From an uncultured Robinsoniella sp. (GTDB lineage: Bacteria > Bacillota > Clostridia > Lachnospirales > Lachnospiraceae): a stretch of DNA of 64,000 nt. The first letter of the stretch is position 1. The number at the start of each line of letters is the position of its first letter. The position numbers and the translations under genes were made by a program. Shown here in pieces: positions 23,382-32,804 of this stretch. Under the pieces are notes generated by a model. It was not told the DNA's origin and did not search any database. It was given only the letters and a program-made list of their open reading frames with translations. The stretch lies in contig UQGG01000003.1 of assembly GCA_900540475.1 (NCBI GenBank), positions 206,002 to 270,001 of the forward strand. Direction: 5' to 3'.

Positions 23382-24416
23382 ATGAAAGATATATTAGGGA
23401 AACCTCATGCATTGAAACAGGTAAATCTTTCAGTTGTGCGTAAGGCGATTAAAGAAAAGGGTTCTGCTACAAGGGCGGAGATCGTGGAGGCAACGAAAAT
23501 CAGTGTCACTACCGTGCGAACACTGCTAACGGAAATGCTGATGAATAACGAAATTGTTGATGCAGGGTATGATGAATCGATTGGGGGAAGAAAGGCAGTC
23601 CGCTATGAACTGAATAAAAACAGGTTTTTCGGAGTTGGGCTGTGCCTGGGAAGTGACAGTATCCGCTATCTAACCGTTAATATCTGTGGGGAAATTCAGG
23701 ACAGCGGTATACTACCTGGGGGAGATAATGCTGTGGAAGCTATCTGTTTATTTTTGGATGAACTGGTAACCAGGATAGAAATAAAGTCAATTGGTATTGG
23801 AGTTCCCGGAATTGTCAATGGACTGGAATATCAGAGAAAAAATTCGCAGGGACAGTTGGAAGGATATCCCATTGGAGAGGCTATTCATCAGCGGTATGGG
23901 ATTCCGGTAATCTTAGAAAATGACCTGAATGCCATTACACTGGGCTTTGGAAGATGCTATTTGAAGGAATATCCCGAAGAAATATGCGAAAATATCAATA
24001 TGGCATATATTCATTTTGATAATGACTGTCTAAGTGCAGGCTTCCTTTCAGGTGGAAGAGTTTTGCGTGGCTGGAATAACTTTGTAGGGGAATTGGGACT
24101 GTTTCCGGTGGATGAAACAAGAACACTGGATGATCTGCTGTCATCCCCTTTGGAAGATGAGCGTTATGCTCAAATAATAGCAAAACTAATTGCAGGAATC
24201 TGCTGTATCTTGAATCCTCAATACATTGCCCTTGGGGGAAATGATTTCCGGAAAGAATGCCTGCCTTTGATTAACGATTATTTTGACAGTACTTTACCGG
24301 AGAAAATGTCTGCTGAAATACTTTATGCAGAGGATATTTGGCATGATTATCTGGAAGGAATTGCTTATTTAACTGCTGAACAGATTTTTGCGGATGTAAT
24401 GCTGGTAAGGGGGTAA
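23382..24416 (+). CDS. ROK-family transcriptional regulator
   Basis: A 344-residue NagC/XylR-type regulator. The N-terminal winged helix (KGSATRAEIVEATKISVTTVRTLLTEML) is followed by a sugar-kinase-like ROK domain (IGIGVPGIVNG, PVILENDLNAITLGFG, NFVGELGLFP, CILNPQYIALGG). The zinc motif CxCGxxGCxE of ROK proteins is absent, so this is probably a pure ligand sensor, not a kinase. CAGGAGGT (23371-23378) precedes the ATG. It heads an operon with an MFS transporter 7 bases downstream and a PHP phosphoesterase, and probably controls it. Confidence 0.9.
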   Translation: MKDILGKPHALKQVNLSVVRKAIKEKGSATRAEIVEATKISVTTVRTLLTEMLMNNEIVDAGYDESIGGRKAVRYELNKNRFFGVGLCLGSDSIRYLTVNICGEIQDSGILPGGDNAVEAICLFLDELVTRIEIKSIGIGVPGIVNGLEYQRKNSQGQLEGYPIGEAIHQRYGIPVILENDLNAITLGFGRCYLKEYPEEICENINMAYIHFDNDCLSAGFLSGGRVLRGWNNFVGELGLFPVDETRTLDDLLSSPLEDERYAQIIAKLIAGICCILNPQYIALGGNDFRKECLPLINDYFDSTLPEKMSAEILYAEDIWHDYLEGIAYLTAEQIFADVMLVRG

Positions 24417-24423
24417 ATACTAT

Positions 24424-25716
24424 ATGACAGATACTACTGCGGAGTTGCCGACACTGTCAAAAGTGCAAAGATCATTTCATGCCCAGGTGGTTTTCGGGAC
24501 CTCTTTTATTTTTTTAACCAGCGGCGTTTTTTTAAGCGGTCTGGCTATATACATGGGAGCAAGCGATTTACTGGTAAGCTACATCAGTATGATTACAAAT
24601 ATCTGTGGGATATCGATTATCTTTTTCTCATCCTTTATGGAACGGTTTCGCAGTTTCAAAAAGATTACCATAGGATTAACAGTTCTGTCGAAATTTGCCA
24701 CGTTGCTGATCGTTTTGATTCCAGTATTTGTTCCGGCAGAAATGCAGATTATCATTTTTATACCCGTGATGATTACAGCATTTACTTTACAGGCGCAGAC
24801 AACGGTTGTCTTGAATAACTGGATGGTCACCTTTGTGGAGGAGAAAAAGAGCGGCAGATATATTGCGGGGCGCCAGACTTTTGTTTTGGGGGTAACGGTT
24901 ATTCTGTCTCTGGCAGGCGGCAGGCTGCTTGATGCAGTATCGGGAGCATATATTGGATTCTTTCTTTTGTTTTTGGCAGCAATGATTATGGGTGTTATGG
25001 AAATAATCGTATTGATTCGCATTCCCGATGCAGAACAGCAAAATATAATGGTAAAGAAAAGCAGGTTTTCAGATATGGTTCGGGTACCTTTTAAAAACCG
25101 CCAGTTTTTGGCCTTTGTTGTGTATATATTTTTGTTTTATCTGATGCTTTCCATTGCTGACAGTTTTACGGTAGTATATATGATGCGTTATCTGCAGCTT
25201 TCCTATGTCACAACGACTGGTATGCAGATGTTGATCTCATTGCCGCAGATCTTCCTGTTGGGGGTCTGGGGAAAAGTGAGTGACAGAAGAGGGCATCAGT
25301 TTGCACTCACTGCTTCCATATGGTTTTTTATAGGTGAAACATTTTTTATGGCATTATCGAATCCCCATAACTTTTATGTCTTTATTCCGGTCGCATTTAT
25401 ATTTGCTTCGGCAGCGAACGCCGGGTTTATGGTCTCTGTATTTAACCGACGCTACGAGCTTATGCCAGCAGAGGGGCGGATCTTATACGATAATTTTTAC
25501 AGTGCTGCGGTTGGGCTGGCGTTTATTCTGGGGCCTGTCATTGGAGGTGGTGTGAAACGTCTGCTGGAATCCAGCTCATGGGTGACTGAAGTAATACAAT
25601 TTGGAAACATCCGGCTTTTATATGTAGTATCAACGGCAGCAATTATATTACTGCAGGTTCTGATGATGAGTGTAAAGAGTAAAGGCAGTAAAATTACTTT
25701 AGAAGGAGGTTGCTGA
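24424..25716 (+). CDS. MFS transporter
   Basis: A 430-residue integral membrane protein with about 12 hydrophobic segments and the MFS loop motif in degenerate form (GVWGKVSDRRGHQFAL, about 281-296) between helices 8 and 9. The first half carries FMERFRSFKK at the equivalent position. The substrate is unknown. Placement between a ROK sugar sensor and a PHP phosphatase suggests uptake or efflux of a sugar or sugar derivative; that is inference. Confidence 0.85.
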   Translation: MTDTTAELPTLSKVQRSFHAQVVFGTSFIFLTSGVFLSGLAIYMGASDLLVSYISMITNICGISIIFFSSFMERFRSFKKITIGLTVLSKFATLLIVLIPVFVPAEMQIIIFIPVMITAFTLQAQTTVVLNNWMVTFVEEKKSGRYIAGRQTFVLGVTVILSLAGGRLLDAVSGAYIGFFLLFLAAMIMGVMEIIVLIRIPDAEQQNIMVKKSRFSDMVRVPFKNRQFLAFVVYIFLFYLMLSIADSFTVVYMMRYLQLSYVTTTGMQMLISLPQIFLLGVWGKVSDRRGHQFALTASIWFFIGETFFMALSNPHNFYVFIPVAFIFASAANAGFMVSVFNRRYELMPAEGRILYDNFYSAAVGLAFILGPVIGGGVKRLLESSSWVTEVIQFGNIRLLYVVSTAAIILLQVLMMSVKSKGSKITLEGGC

Positions 25717-25717
25717 C

Positions 25718-26617
25718 ATGGCAAAAATAGATTTGCATATCCATTCCAATTGCAGTGATGACGGATCGTTTTCAGTTCCTGAAATTATGGATCTGTGTAG
25801 ACAGTCACACATTTGTTTTATGTCCATTACGGATCACAATACCGTTAGGGGGGTACCGCAAGCCCTGGAACTGGCGGGAAAAATGGGAATTGAGGTTATA
25901 TCCGGAGTGGAACTGGACTGTGTCTGTATGGGACGGAACTTTCATCTGCTGGGTTATGGATTTGACTGTACGGATCCTGTATTTGCGGAGATTGAGCAAA
26001 GTATTCTTGAGCAGGAACGTAAAGCGGCAAGGAAAAAAATTGAACTTATCCGAGAGGAGACGGGTATTCCTCTTGGAACGGATGAAGTACTGGAGGCTTC
26101 AGAAGATGGCGTGGTTACCGGTGAGCTGATTGCGGAATTGTTATTGAAAAAAGAAAATGCAAAGGATTATCCGATATTATTACCGTATCAGCCTGGTGGG
26201 AAACGCTCTGACAATCCTTTTGTGAACTTTTACTGGGACTATTTTTCACAGGGGAAGCCGGCATATGTGCCCATAAAATATATTTCAATGGAAGAGGCTG
26301 CCGGCCTGATTCATGCAGCAGGAGGAATTGCCGTTCTGGCGCATCCCGGACAGAATCTGCAGGGGGACTATGCTTTTCTCCAGCAGATAGTCAGGTCGCA
26401 TCTGGATGGTATCGAAGCATATTCCTCTTATCACTGCAGAATGGAAATAACTTATTTTACCGAGATAGCCCAGGAAAATAACCTGCTGATCACCTGCGGA
26501 AGTGATTTTCACGGCAAGACAAAACCCTCCATCCGTCTGGGCGGACATGGAGCAGATGAAAAAATGTCTGCAATTATAAGGGAAAGAATAATGGTGAAAA
26601 TGCTAAATAGCCATTGA
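25718..26617 (+). CDS. PHP-domain metal-dependent phosphoesterase
   Basis: A 299-residue PHP protein. Metal-binding signatures are DLHIHSNCSDDGS (residues 5-17), SITDHNTVRGV (about 37-47), ISGVELDC, AHPGQN and CGSDFHG. The layout matches the RNase AM / nucleoside-3',5'-bisphosphate phosphatase (TrpH-like) group. It starts 2 bases after the MFS stop with AGGAGG (25703-25708) inside the upstream gene, so it is co-translated. The substrate in this operon may differ from the housekeeping group. Confidence 0.88.
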   Translation: MAKIDLHIHSNCSDDGSFSVPEIMDLCRQSHICFMSITDHNTVRGVPQALELAGKMGIEVISGVELDCVCMGRNFHLLGYGFDCTDPVFAEIEQSILEQERKAARKKIELIREETGIPLGTDEVLEASEDGVVTGELIAELLLKKENAKDYPILLPYQPGGKRSDNPFVNFYWDYFSQGKPAYVPIKYISMEEAAGLIHAAGGIAVLAHPGQNLQGDYAFLQQIVRSHLDGIEAYSSYHCRMEITYFTEIAQENNLLITCGSDFHGKTKPSIRLGGHGADEKMSAIIRERIMVKMLNSH

Positions 26618-26628
26618 CTGTTGCTCGC

Positions 26629-27642
26629 TTATTTATTTTTATGAACCATTTCCCCATCTTTTCCAATCAGATAGCCACCGGTATAAATTACTTTATTTTC
26701 TGGTTCATCAAAAGCCGGAACCTCTTCATTTAACAGCTGAAGTGCTGTTTCCAAACCTAATTTGCCCATTTTTTCAGAATCCTGGAGCATGGTTCCGGAC
26801 ATATCCCCTTCCACTATGGCGTTGACTGCCTGTTGGCTTCCGTCAAATCCAAATACAAGAACATCTTTTTTGCCTGCTTCTTTCAGTGCCCGGGAAGCAC
26901 CCAGTGCCATTGGATCATTTTCCGCAAAAAGTGCGGTAATATCGGGATGATACAGAATCATTTTCTTAGTTTTGGTATATGCAAGGTCTTCGTCGGAATT
27001 GGCATATTCCACCGCTGAAATTTTATATCCGGCATCTGTTACCTTTGAAATGAATGCGTCGCCGCGGCGATTGGCATAAACGGCAGAAGACTCACATTTC
27101 AGTACTGCCATTTCTTTTGTATGGTCTGGGTTATCTTTTAAGAGGCTTAAAGCATATTCCGCCACTGTTTCCCCTCCGGCAGTGCAGTCAGATACAATCA
27201 ATGCATCCTTGTCTGAACCGCCGTCACCGATATCCACTATGACGATGGGGATGTTTTTTTCGTGTGACAGGTCTACGATTTCTTCCATATATCCCGGGTA
27301 ACAGGGGGAGACTACCAGAGCATCAATATCCTGTGCAATCAGGCTTTTGCAGCCACGCAGCATTTCTTCCGGGTCATTGTTCTGGTTGTGGGTTAGCAGC
27401 GTAATGCCAAGGCTGCTGGCATCTTCTTTTAGACTTTTGTCCATCCGTTTGAAAAAATCATTTTCCAGCGTATAGACAGACCAGCCCACATTGATCCCGT
27501 TGGGGCTTGCCGGTGTAATTTCCTGTATCACGGATTTTGTGACTCCTGCAGTTCCGGGATCGGAACATCCTGGAACAAGCAGCAACAAGGCGCCTGCGGA
27601 TAAGAAGGTAAAGAATTTTCTGTGATTTTTTTTATGTCTCAT
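26629..27642 (-). CDS. Sugar-type ABC transporter substrate-binding lipoprotein (orphan)
   Basis: A 337-residue periplasmic-binding protein of the ribose/xylose (Peripla_BP_4) type. A basic start and hydrophobic stretch lead to a lipobox-like LLVPGC with Cys26; Pro at -2 is unusual. The domain shows IDALVVSPCYPGYMEEIVD, IPIVIVDIGD, DITALFAENDPMALGASRAL and VFGFDGSQQAVNAIVEGDMSGTMLQ. The ATG at 27642 follows AAGGAGT; an in-frame start at 27681 is less likely. No permease or ATPase gene lies nearby, so it either serves a distant transporter or has lost its operon. It is divergent from a broken AraC gene. Confidence 0.9.
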   Translation of the reverse strand: MRHKKNHRKFFTFLSAGALLLLVPGCSDPGTAGVTKSVIQEITPASPNGINVGWSVYTLENDFFKRMDKSLKEDASSLGITLLTHNQNNDPEEMLRGCKSLIAQDIDALVVSPCYPGYMEEIVDLSHEKNIPIVIVDIGDGGSDKDALIVSDCTAGGETVAEYALSLLKDNPDHTKEMAVLKCESSAVYANRRGDAFISKVTDAGYKISAVEYANSDEDLAYTKTKKMILYHPDITALFAENDPMALGASRALKEAGKKDVLVFGFDGSQQAVNAIVEGDMSGTMLQDSEKMGKLGLETALQLLNEEVPAFDEPENKVIYTGGYLIGKDGEMVHKNK

Positions 27643-27711
27643 ATTTAAGCACTCCTTTATAGTGGTTATGATTGCACACATCAGCTTTTATGATATAATA
27701 ATAATCATAAT

Positions 27712-27987
27712 TTGTATAGTATGACAGATAAAAAAAGCATCAAAATATGTGATTTTCTAAGATTTATGGGAGGAAGGAGAGGAGGAAGCAAACATACGGG
27801 CAGAAATTGCAGAGATATCATACAGGAAACAAAACTCCAGTACGCAATGGAGCTGTTGGATAACTCGGAATTGAGCATTTACCATATTGCAGAGGAATGC
27901 GGCTATTCCAGTCCGAGCCATTTTTTTCGGGTATTCCGTGAAAAGTATGGAATTACACCCAATGAGTATAGAGTAAATAAGGTTTAG
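27712..27987 (+). pseudogene. AraC-family regulator, C-terminal fragment
   Basis: The visible product keeps only the last helix-turn-helix of an AraC DNA-binding domain (LQYAMELLDNSELSIYHIAE, ECGYSSPSHFFRVFREKYGI and TPNEYR). It is preceded by sequence without family resemblance (KSIKICDFLRFMGGRRGG). The ligand domain and the first helix-turn-helix are missing, and there is no good ribosome site. It lies divergent to the orphan sugar-binding protein, the usual place for the regulator of such an operon, suggesting that a regulator-transporter locus was deleted in part. Confidence 0.7.
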
Positions 27988-28027
27988 AATATAGGAGTAA
28001 TTAACAGGCACTCGCTGACTTACAGCG

Positions 28028-28068
28028 TGACAAACCGGAGATCTCAGGTAGATACTCCGGTTTTGTCA
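28028..28068 (+). terminator. Hairpin terminator after the AraC fragment
   Basis: TGACAAACCGGAG (28028-28040) pairs with CTCCGGTTTTGTCA (28055-28068) with one bulged T. Confidence 0.75.
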
Positions 28069-28138
28069 TGTAGTGCTTTCTATTCAGGGATAGGATATAT
28101 ACTTTGTAAAATGACAGATCAGCAGGAGCAGAAAAGAA

Positions 28139-28167
28139 TTGACAGAGAAATACCAGTGAGATATAAT
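28139..28167 (+). promoter_or_regulatory. marR-MATE promoter
   Basis: TTGACA (28139-28144), 17-nt spacer, TATAAT (28162-28167): a perfect sigma-A consensus. AGTC and GACT half-sites at about 28169-28184 could be a MarR operator (weak). Confidence 0.85.
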
Positions 28168-28211
28168 AAGTCCGTAAACAGACTAAATACATATTCGTCA
28201 GGAGGATGGGC

Positions 28212-28679
28212 ATGGAGATCAGGGAGTACATTAAAGAATATTATGATTTTTGGTTTGGGATAAACAGTATCTATGAAATGTGGTCAAAAAAGCGGGGATT
28301 GACATTTTACTCATTGTCCGTTTTATATATCATACATGAGAAGGAAGGGAACTGTACGCAGAAGATGATTTGTGATCAGCTGCTTTTGCCTAAACAGACA
28401 ATTAACACTATTTTAAATTCTTTTGAGAAGAAGGAATGGGTTATAAGAAGAACGATGGAAAATGATAAACGTAATAAGGCAGTACTTTTTACAAAAAAAG
28501 GACAGGATTTTGCAGACAGGATTATGACAGAATTGTATCAGCTGGAAGCTTGTGCCATGGATAAAATGAAAGAAGGACAGAGAGCGGATATGGCGGAGAA
28601 TAACCGTCTGTTTCTGACTAATCTGCATAAAGTAATGGAGATCAATGCAGATGATGCAAAGGAAGGTGCCGAATGTTAA
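28212..28679 (+). CDS. MarR-family transcriptional regulator
   Basis: A 155-residue winged-helix regulator with CTQKMICDQLLLPKQTINTILNSFEKKEWV as recognition helix region and RTMENDKRNKAVLFTKKG as wing. The ATG at 28212 is chosen because GGAGG at 28201-28205 abuts an earlier ATG (28206) with no spacing. Its last 7 bases overlap the MATE transporter start, so it very likely represses this drug-efflux gene and itself. Confidence 0.92.
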   Translation: MEIREYIKEYYDFWFGINSIYEMWSKKRGLTFYSLSVLYIIHEKEGNCTQKMICDQLLLPKQTINTILNSFEKKEWVIRRTMENDKRNKAVLFTKKGQDFADRIMTELYQLEACAMDKMKEGQRADMAENNRLFLTNLHKVMEINADDAKEGAEC

Positions 28680-30004
28680 AGACATTTTTGAAATTTGTTT
28701 TGCCGTCAATGCTGGCTTTTGCATTTTCGGGCGTTTATGCAATTGTGGATGGCTTCTTTGTGGGAAGAAATATAGGAGATGCCGGTTTGGCGGCTATTAA
28801 TATTGCCTATCCGATGACGGCATTGATTCAGGCGGTAGGAACAGGAATCGGAATGGGAGGGGCTATTTATTTCTCTATCAATAAAGGAAGACAAGATGAG
28901 AAACGTGCATCCGGGTACGCGGGTAACACGATGGTTTACCTGCTTTTTGCATGTATCCTTCTTACGATATTTTTGGCATGTGTTCATTATCCGGCTTTAG
29001 AATTATTTGGTGCTGAGGGAGAAATCCTTACTTTAGCGAATGAGTATATTCGTGTCATTATCGTAGGGACAACTTTTCAGCTGCTGTCTACAGGGCTGGT
29101 TCCGCTTCTGCGTAATCATGGCAAGGCAATTTTTGCAATGGGATGTATGGTTGCAGGTTTTGTAACCAATATTGTGCTTGATTATTTGTTTATCGCGGTA
29201 CTGCCATTTGGTATGGCGGGAGCGGCGTGGGCGACGATAATCGGACAGGCTGTAACAATGGTACCCTGCCTGCTGGTCTTATTTTCTAAAAAGTATCGTC
29301 TGCCAAGGGAGGCGTTTAAACCTCAGTTTGGGATGCTAAAAGAGATTATATCTACGGGAATATCCCCTTTTGGACTTACGCTTTCTCCCAATATTGTTCT
29401 GTTGATTATGAATAAAACAGCTATGCTTTACGGCGGTACTCTGGTGGTGGCTTCCTATGCGGTAATCAGCTATGTCAGCTGTGTGGTACAGCTGCTTTTG
29501 CAGGGAGTAGGTGATGGAAGCCAGCCCCTGCTCAGCCGGTATATTGGAGAGAAGAATGTAAAGTCAGCAGGCACAGTATGCAAAATGGCATATATACTGG
29601 CGGCTGTGGTGGCGCTTCTGTGCGGTGGAGTGATGATTGCCCTAAGGTATGTAATCCCACCGTTTTTCGGGGCCTCTCTCCAGGTCACAGAGGCAGCGGC
29701 AGAAGCCTTGCCTGTTTTTGCAGCCGGATTTCTTTTTATTGCTTTTCTAAGAGTAACGACATCTTATTTTTATGCTTCCGGCAAAAATCGGTTTGCTTAT
29801 ATTCTGGTATATGGTGAGCCGGCACTCTTGTTTTTACTGCTTACTTTTGTATTTCCGCGTTTTTGGGGATTAACGGGGGTTTGGATTTCCGTACCGGTAA
29901 CCCAGATGCTTCTCTCTGTGATTGGATTTTACTGCCTGAAAAGAAAGGGAATTAAGCCGGATAATGTTCCTGATATGGTGTTGCAGAAGAATTTTGACAA
30001 ATAA
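28673..30004 (+). CDS. MATE-family multidrug/cation antiporter
   Basis: A 443-residue, about 12-helix transporter of the MATE/NorM superfamily. It opens directly in helix 1 (LKFVLPSMLAFAFSGVYAIVDGFFVGRNIGDAGLAAINIAYPM), a characteristic MatE N-terminus. The second repeat has SPFGLTLSPNIVLLIMNKTAM and LLLQGVGDGSQPLLSRYIGEK, where a Gly-Asp-Gly-Ser-Gln-Pro stretch is typical. It is translationally coupled to marR, which implies inducible efflux of toxic compounds. The substrate is unknown. Confidence 0.92.
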   Translation: MLKTFLKFVLPSMLAFAFSGVYAIVDGFFVGRNIGDAGLAAINIAYPMTALIQAVGTGIGMGGAIYFSINKGRQDEKRASGYAGNTMVYLLFACILLTIFLACVHYPALELFGAEGEILTLANEYIRVIIVGTTFQLLSTGLVPLLRNHGKAIFAMGCMVAGFVTNIVLDYLFIAVLPFGMAGAAWATIIGQAVTMVPCLLVLFSKKYRLPREAFKPQFGMLKEIISTGISPFGLTLSPNIVLLIMNKTAMLYGGTLVVASYAVISYVSCVVQLLLQGVGDGSQPLLSRYIGEKNVKSAGTVCKMAYILAAVVALLCGGVMIALRYVIPPFFGASLQVTEAAAEALPVFAAGFLFIAFLRVTTSYFYASGKNRFAYILVYGEPALLFLLLTFVFPRFWGLTGVWISVPVTQMLLSVIGFYCLKRKGIKPDNVPDMVLQKNFDK

Positions 30005-30079
30005 TATGTTTGATCGTCCTGTTTTGATATATTTTATATTTTCTTCCTATTATTAAAGAAATAATAATATTGCCATTTA

Positions 30080-30108
30080 TTGACTTTGCAATTTCACCAG
30101 AGTATAAT
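30080..30108 (+). promoter_or_regulatory. Promoter of the P-type ATPase gene
   Basis: TTGACT (30080-30085), 17-nt spacer, TATAAT (30103-30108). The 5' leader is about 90 bases. Confidence 0.8.
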
Positions 30109-30202
30109 TGAGTTAAGTTTTATTCCCTGTGCTAAGTGCAGCGGCGCTTGGTACAGAAATGACATATACTATACCAGAGATGATGGATAAAGGGATGGAT
30201 AG

Positions 30203-32584
30203 ATGACGAATAACTATACGGGACTGAACGATGATGAAGTACAAAAACGTATTAACCTGGGTGAGGTCAATACGGTAGACACGAACATATCCAAATCGAA
30301 AAAGGATATTGTGAAAACCCATACGCTGACTTATTTTAACTTTTTAAATTTATTCTTAGGCGTATTGGTTCTGATATCGGGGCAATTTAAGAATATTACA
30401 TTTATGGGAGTTATAATCATTAACTCAGTGATTGGTATTGCCCAGGAATTTAAAGTAAAGAAGCTGATTGATAAACTGTCGGTTATAACAGCATCCAAAG
30501 CAAAGGTGATCCGAAGCGGTGCCAGAATTACGATCCCGGTAAATGAGGTGGTAATTGATGACATTCTGATAGTGGAAAACGGAGATCAGGTGTGTTCTGA
30601 CAGTATTGTTCTGGAATCTGACGGTATTGAAGTAAATGAATCCATGCTTACCGGAGAATCCAAGCCGGTGAAGAAGAAACCCGGAGACGTTCTTATGTCA
30701 GGCAGTTATCTGGTAGCAGGCAGCGGCATTGGGCGTGTGGAACATGTGGGAGAAGAGAATTATGCCACAGAGCTAGCGAAAAAAGCTAAGAGCAAGAAAC
30801 GTGCCACGTCAGAAATGCAGCGAACGATTAAACGGATTATCAAGGTGCTGGGTATTTTGATTATTCCGGTTGGAATTTTATTATTCTGGTCCCAGAAAAG
30901 CATTCATGATATCAGCTTTTCAAACGCCCTTGTCAGTACCGTTGCCGGAATTATTGGAATGATCCCGGAAGGGCTGGTCTTACTTACCAGTGTATCCTTT
31001 ATCCTGGGGGTTGGCCGTCTGGCGAAGCAGCGTGCCCTGGTACAGGAAATGGAGGCAATCGAAGCTCTCGCCAGAGTAAATGTGCTCTGCCTGGATAAAA
31101 CAGGTACCATTACCACCGGGAACCTGGAAGTTGTGGAAGTGGTGCCGCTTGGAGATACAGAGAGTATCCGCGTTGAAAATGTAATGAATGAAATAGCGTT
31201 TGCCTTTGATGACGTAAATGCTACGCAAAATGCATTGATGCAGCGCTTTAAGAAAACAAATCTCTGGCAAGTGGAAGAGAAGATTCCTTTTTCTTCAGAT
31301 CGCAAATACAGGGCGATCCGGTTTGGGCAGGAAGGCGCATTTGTACTTGGAGCACCGGAGTTTTTAATCCGGGATGACGAAGAATTAAAAGCCAGGGTGG
31401 ATGGCTATTCCAATCAGGGTTTCCGTGTTCTGCTTCTTGGCAGCTGCGAGAATATGTCTCAGGAAGATGGATCGGTGGACGGAGTAACTCCGGTGGGACT
31501 GGTGGTTATTACTGATCAGATTCGTACTACCGCTAAGGATACCTTTGCATATTTCAAAGAGCAGCAGGTAGAGATTAAGGTTATCTCAGGGGATAATCCC
31601 ATAACCGTTTCCAATATTGCGGTGAAAGCAGGATTGGAAGGCGGAGAACATTATGTGGATGCTTCCACGCTTCCGGAAGATTTTGAAGAACTCAAAGAGC
31701 AGGTTGCAAAGTATTCCGTATTTGGCAGGGTTCGCCCCGAGCAGAAACAAAGCATTGTAAAAGCCTATCAGGCAAACCAGAAGGTTGTGGGAATGGTAGG
31801 AGATGGTGTCAATGATGTTCTGGCTTTAAAAGATGCCGACTGCGGTATTGCCATGGCAGCGGGAAGTGATGCGGCAAAGCAGGTTGCCCATATTGTACTT
31901 CTGGATTCGGATTTTGCATCTATGAAGAACATTGTGCGGGAAGGCCGCATGATCATTACAAATATTGAAAAAGTTAGTGCGCTGTATCTGACTAAAACCA
32001 TATATTCCGTTATTTTATGTGTTATATTTATATTTTTACAGCGTTCTTATCCCTTTATTCCCATTCAGCTGTCCTGGATCAGCAGTACTGCAATCGGAAT
32101 CCCTAGTTTTATCTTAACACTGGAGCAGACGGAAGGTGTGACTACCACCGGTTTCTTGAAGCATGTACTGCGGGTGTCACTGCCGGCTGCATTGACGATG
32201 GTTCTTACTATGAGTACGATACAGGCATTAAGTCCTTTCTGGGGTATGAACGAAACGATGACTTCTACCTTTAACCTGCTTGTTGGCGGTATGGTGAGTA
32301 TGCTGGTGGTATTCCGAGTATGCAGACCTATGAATATGCTCAGAAGAGTGCTGAGTATTGGGGTAGTTGCTATCTTTTGTACAGGAATTCTCATTGCTCC
32401 GGGATTGTTGGGGATATATGATGTATTCCGATGGGAAGTAATCTTTGTGATACCAATGATCTGTATGGCGCTGGTACTGGAACGGGGATTTGCAAGATTT
32501 GTGAACTACTGTTATATTTTAAAGGATAAGATCTCAAAAAAAGTATATGAAAAGTTAAGAAAGCATTATACCAGTATTAATTAA
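30203..32584 (+). CDS. Cation-translocating P-type ATPase (type II-like)
   Basis: A 793-residue HAD-type ion pump. Motifs in order: actuator TGES (150-153), membrane helix 4 with PEGL (255-258), phosphorylation site DKTGTIT (Asp298), KVISGDNPITVSNIA, and the hinge MVGDGVNDVLALKDADCGIAM. No heavy-metal CPx motif or HMA domain is present. PEGL with a long C-terminal helical bundle fits the CtpE/calcium- or magnesium-type group found in Gram-positives; the ion is not determined. It is monocistronic with its own promoter and terminator. Confidence 0.9.
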   Translation: MTNNYTGLNDDEVQKRINLGEVNTVDTNISKSKKDIVKTHTLTYFNFLNLFLGVLVLISGQFKNITFMGVIIINSVIGIAQEFKVKKLIDKLSVITASKAKVIRSGARITIPVNEVVIDDILIVENGDQVCSDSIVLESDGIEVNESMLTGESKPVKKKPGDVLMSGSYLVAGSGIGRVEHVGEENYATELAKKAKSKKRATSEMQRTIKRIIKVLGILIIPVGILLFWSQKSIHDISFSNALVSTVAGIIGMIPEGLVLLTSVSFILGVGRLAKQRALVQEMEAIEALARVNVLCLDKTGTITTGNLEVVEVVPLGDTESIRVENVMNEIAFAFDDVNATQNALMQRFKKTNLWQVEEKIPFSSDRKYRAIRFGQEGAFVLGAPEFLIRDDEELKARVDGYSNQGFRVLLLGSCENMSQEDGSVDGVTPVGLVVITDQIRTTAKDTFAYFKEQQVEIKVISGDNPITVSNIAVKAGLEGGEHYVDASTLPEDFEELKEQVAKYSVFGRVRPEQKQSIVKAYQANQKVVGMVGDGVNDVLALKDADCGIAMAAGSDAAKQVAHIVLLDSDFASMKNIVREGRMIITNIEKVSALYLTKTIYSVILCVIFIFLQRSYPFIPIQLSWISSTAIGIPSFILTLEQTEGVTTTGFLKHVLRVSLPAALTMVLTMSTIQALSPFWGMNETMTSTFNLLVGGMVSMLVVFRVCRPMNMLRRVLSIGVVAIFCTGILIAPGLLGIYDVFRWEVIFVIPMICMALVLERGFARFVNYCYILKDKISKKVYEKLRKHYTSIN

Positions 32585-32598
32585 ACTGGGAATATCAT

Positions 32599-32667
32599 GA
32601 ATACGGCTGTAGAATCAGCCAGAACTGGGCTTAAAGCTCTTCTGGGTGATTTTACAGCCGTATTTTA
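32599..32667 (+). terminator. Long hairpin terminator after the P-type ATPase
   Basis: AATACGGCTGTA (32600-32611) pairs perfectly with TACAGCCGTATT (32653-32664) around an internal AGAA-containing stem-loop, followed by TTA. Confidence 0.85.
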
Positions 32668-32701
32668 TTTACCCGGCGCATCTTCCCAACAGGTTCAAAC
32701 A

Positions 32702-32726
32702 GACCCGCACAAGTGCTTGGCGGGTC
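32702..32726. terminator. Short GC-rich hairpin between convergent genes
   Basis: GACCCGC (about 32702-32708) and GCGGGTC (about 32720-32726) form a 7-bp stem. It lies in the gap between the convergent ATPase and AraC genes and may serve leftward transcription. Confidence 0.5.
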
Positions 32727-32804
32727 ATTTGGCATTTTAGGCAGAGGGAAGATTCTTGACAGTTAGACAGAGGTGAGATTAGACCTTGTTTATGTTGGTG
32801 GTTT

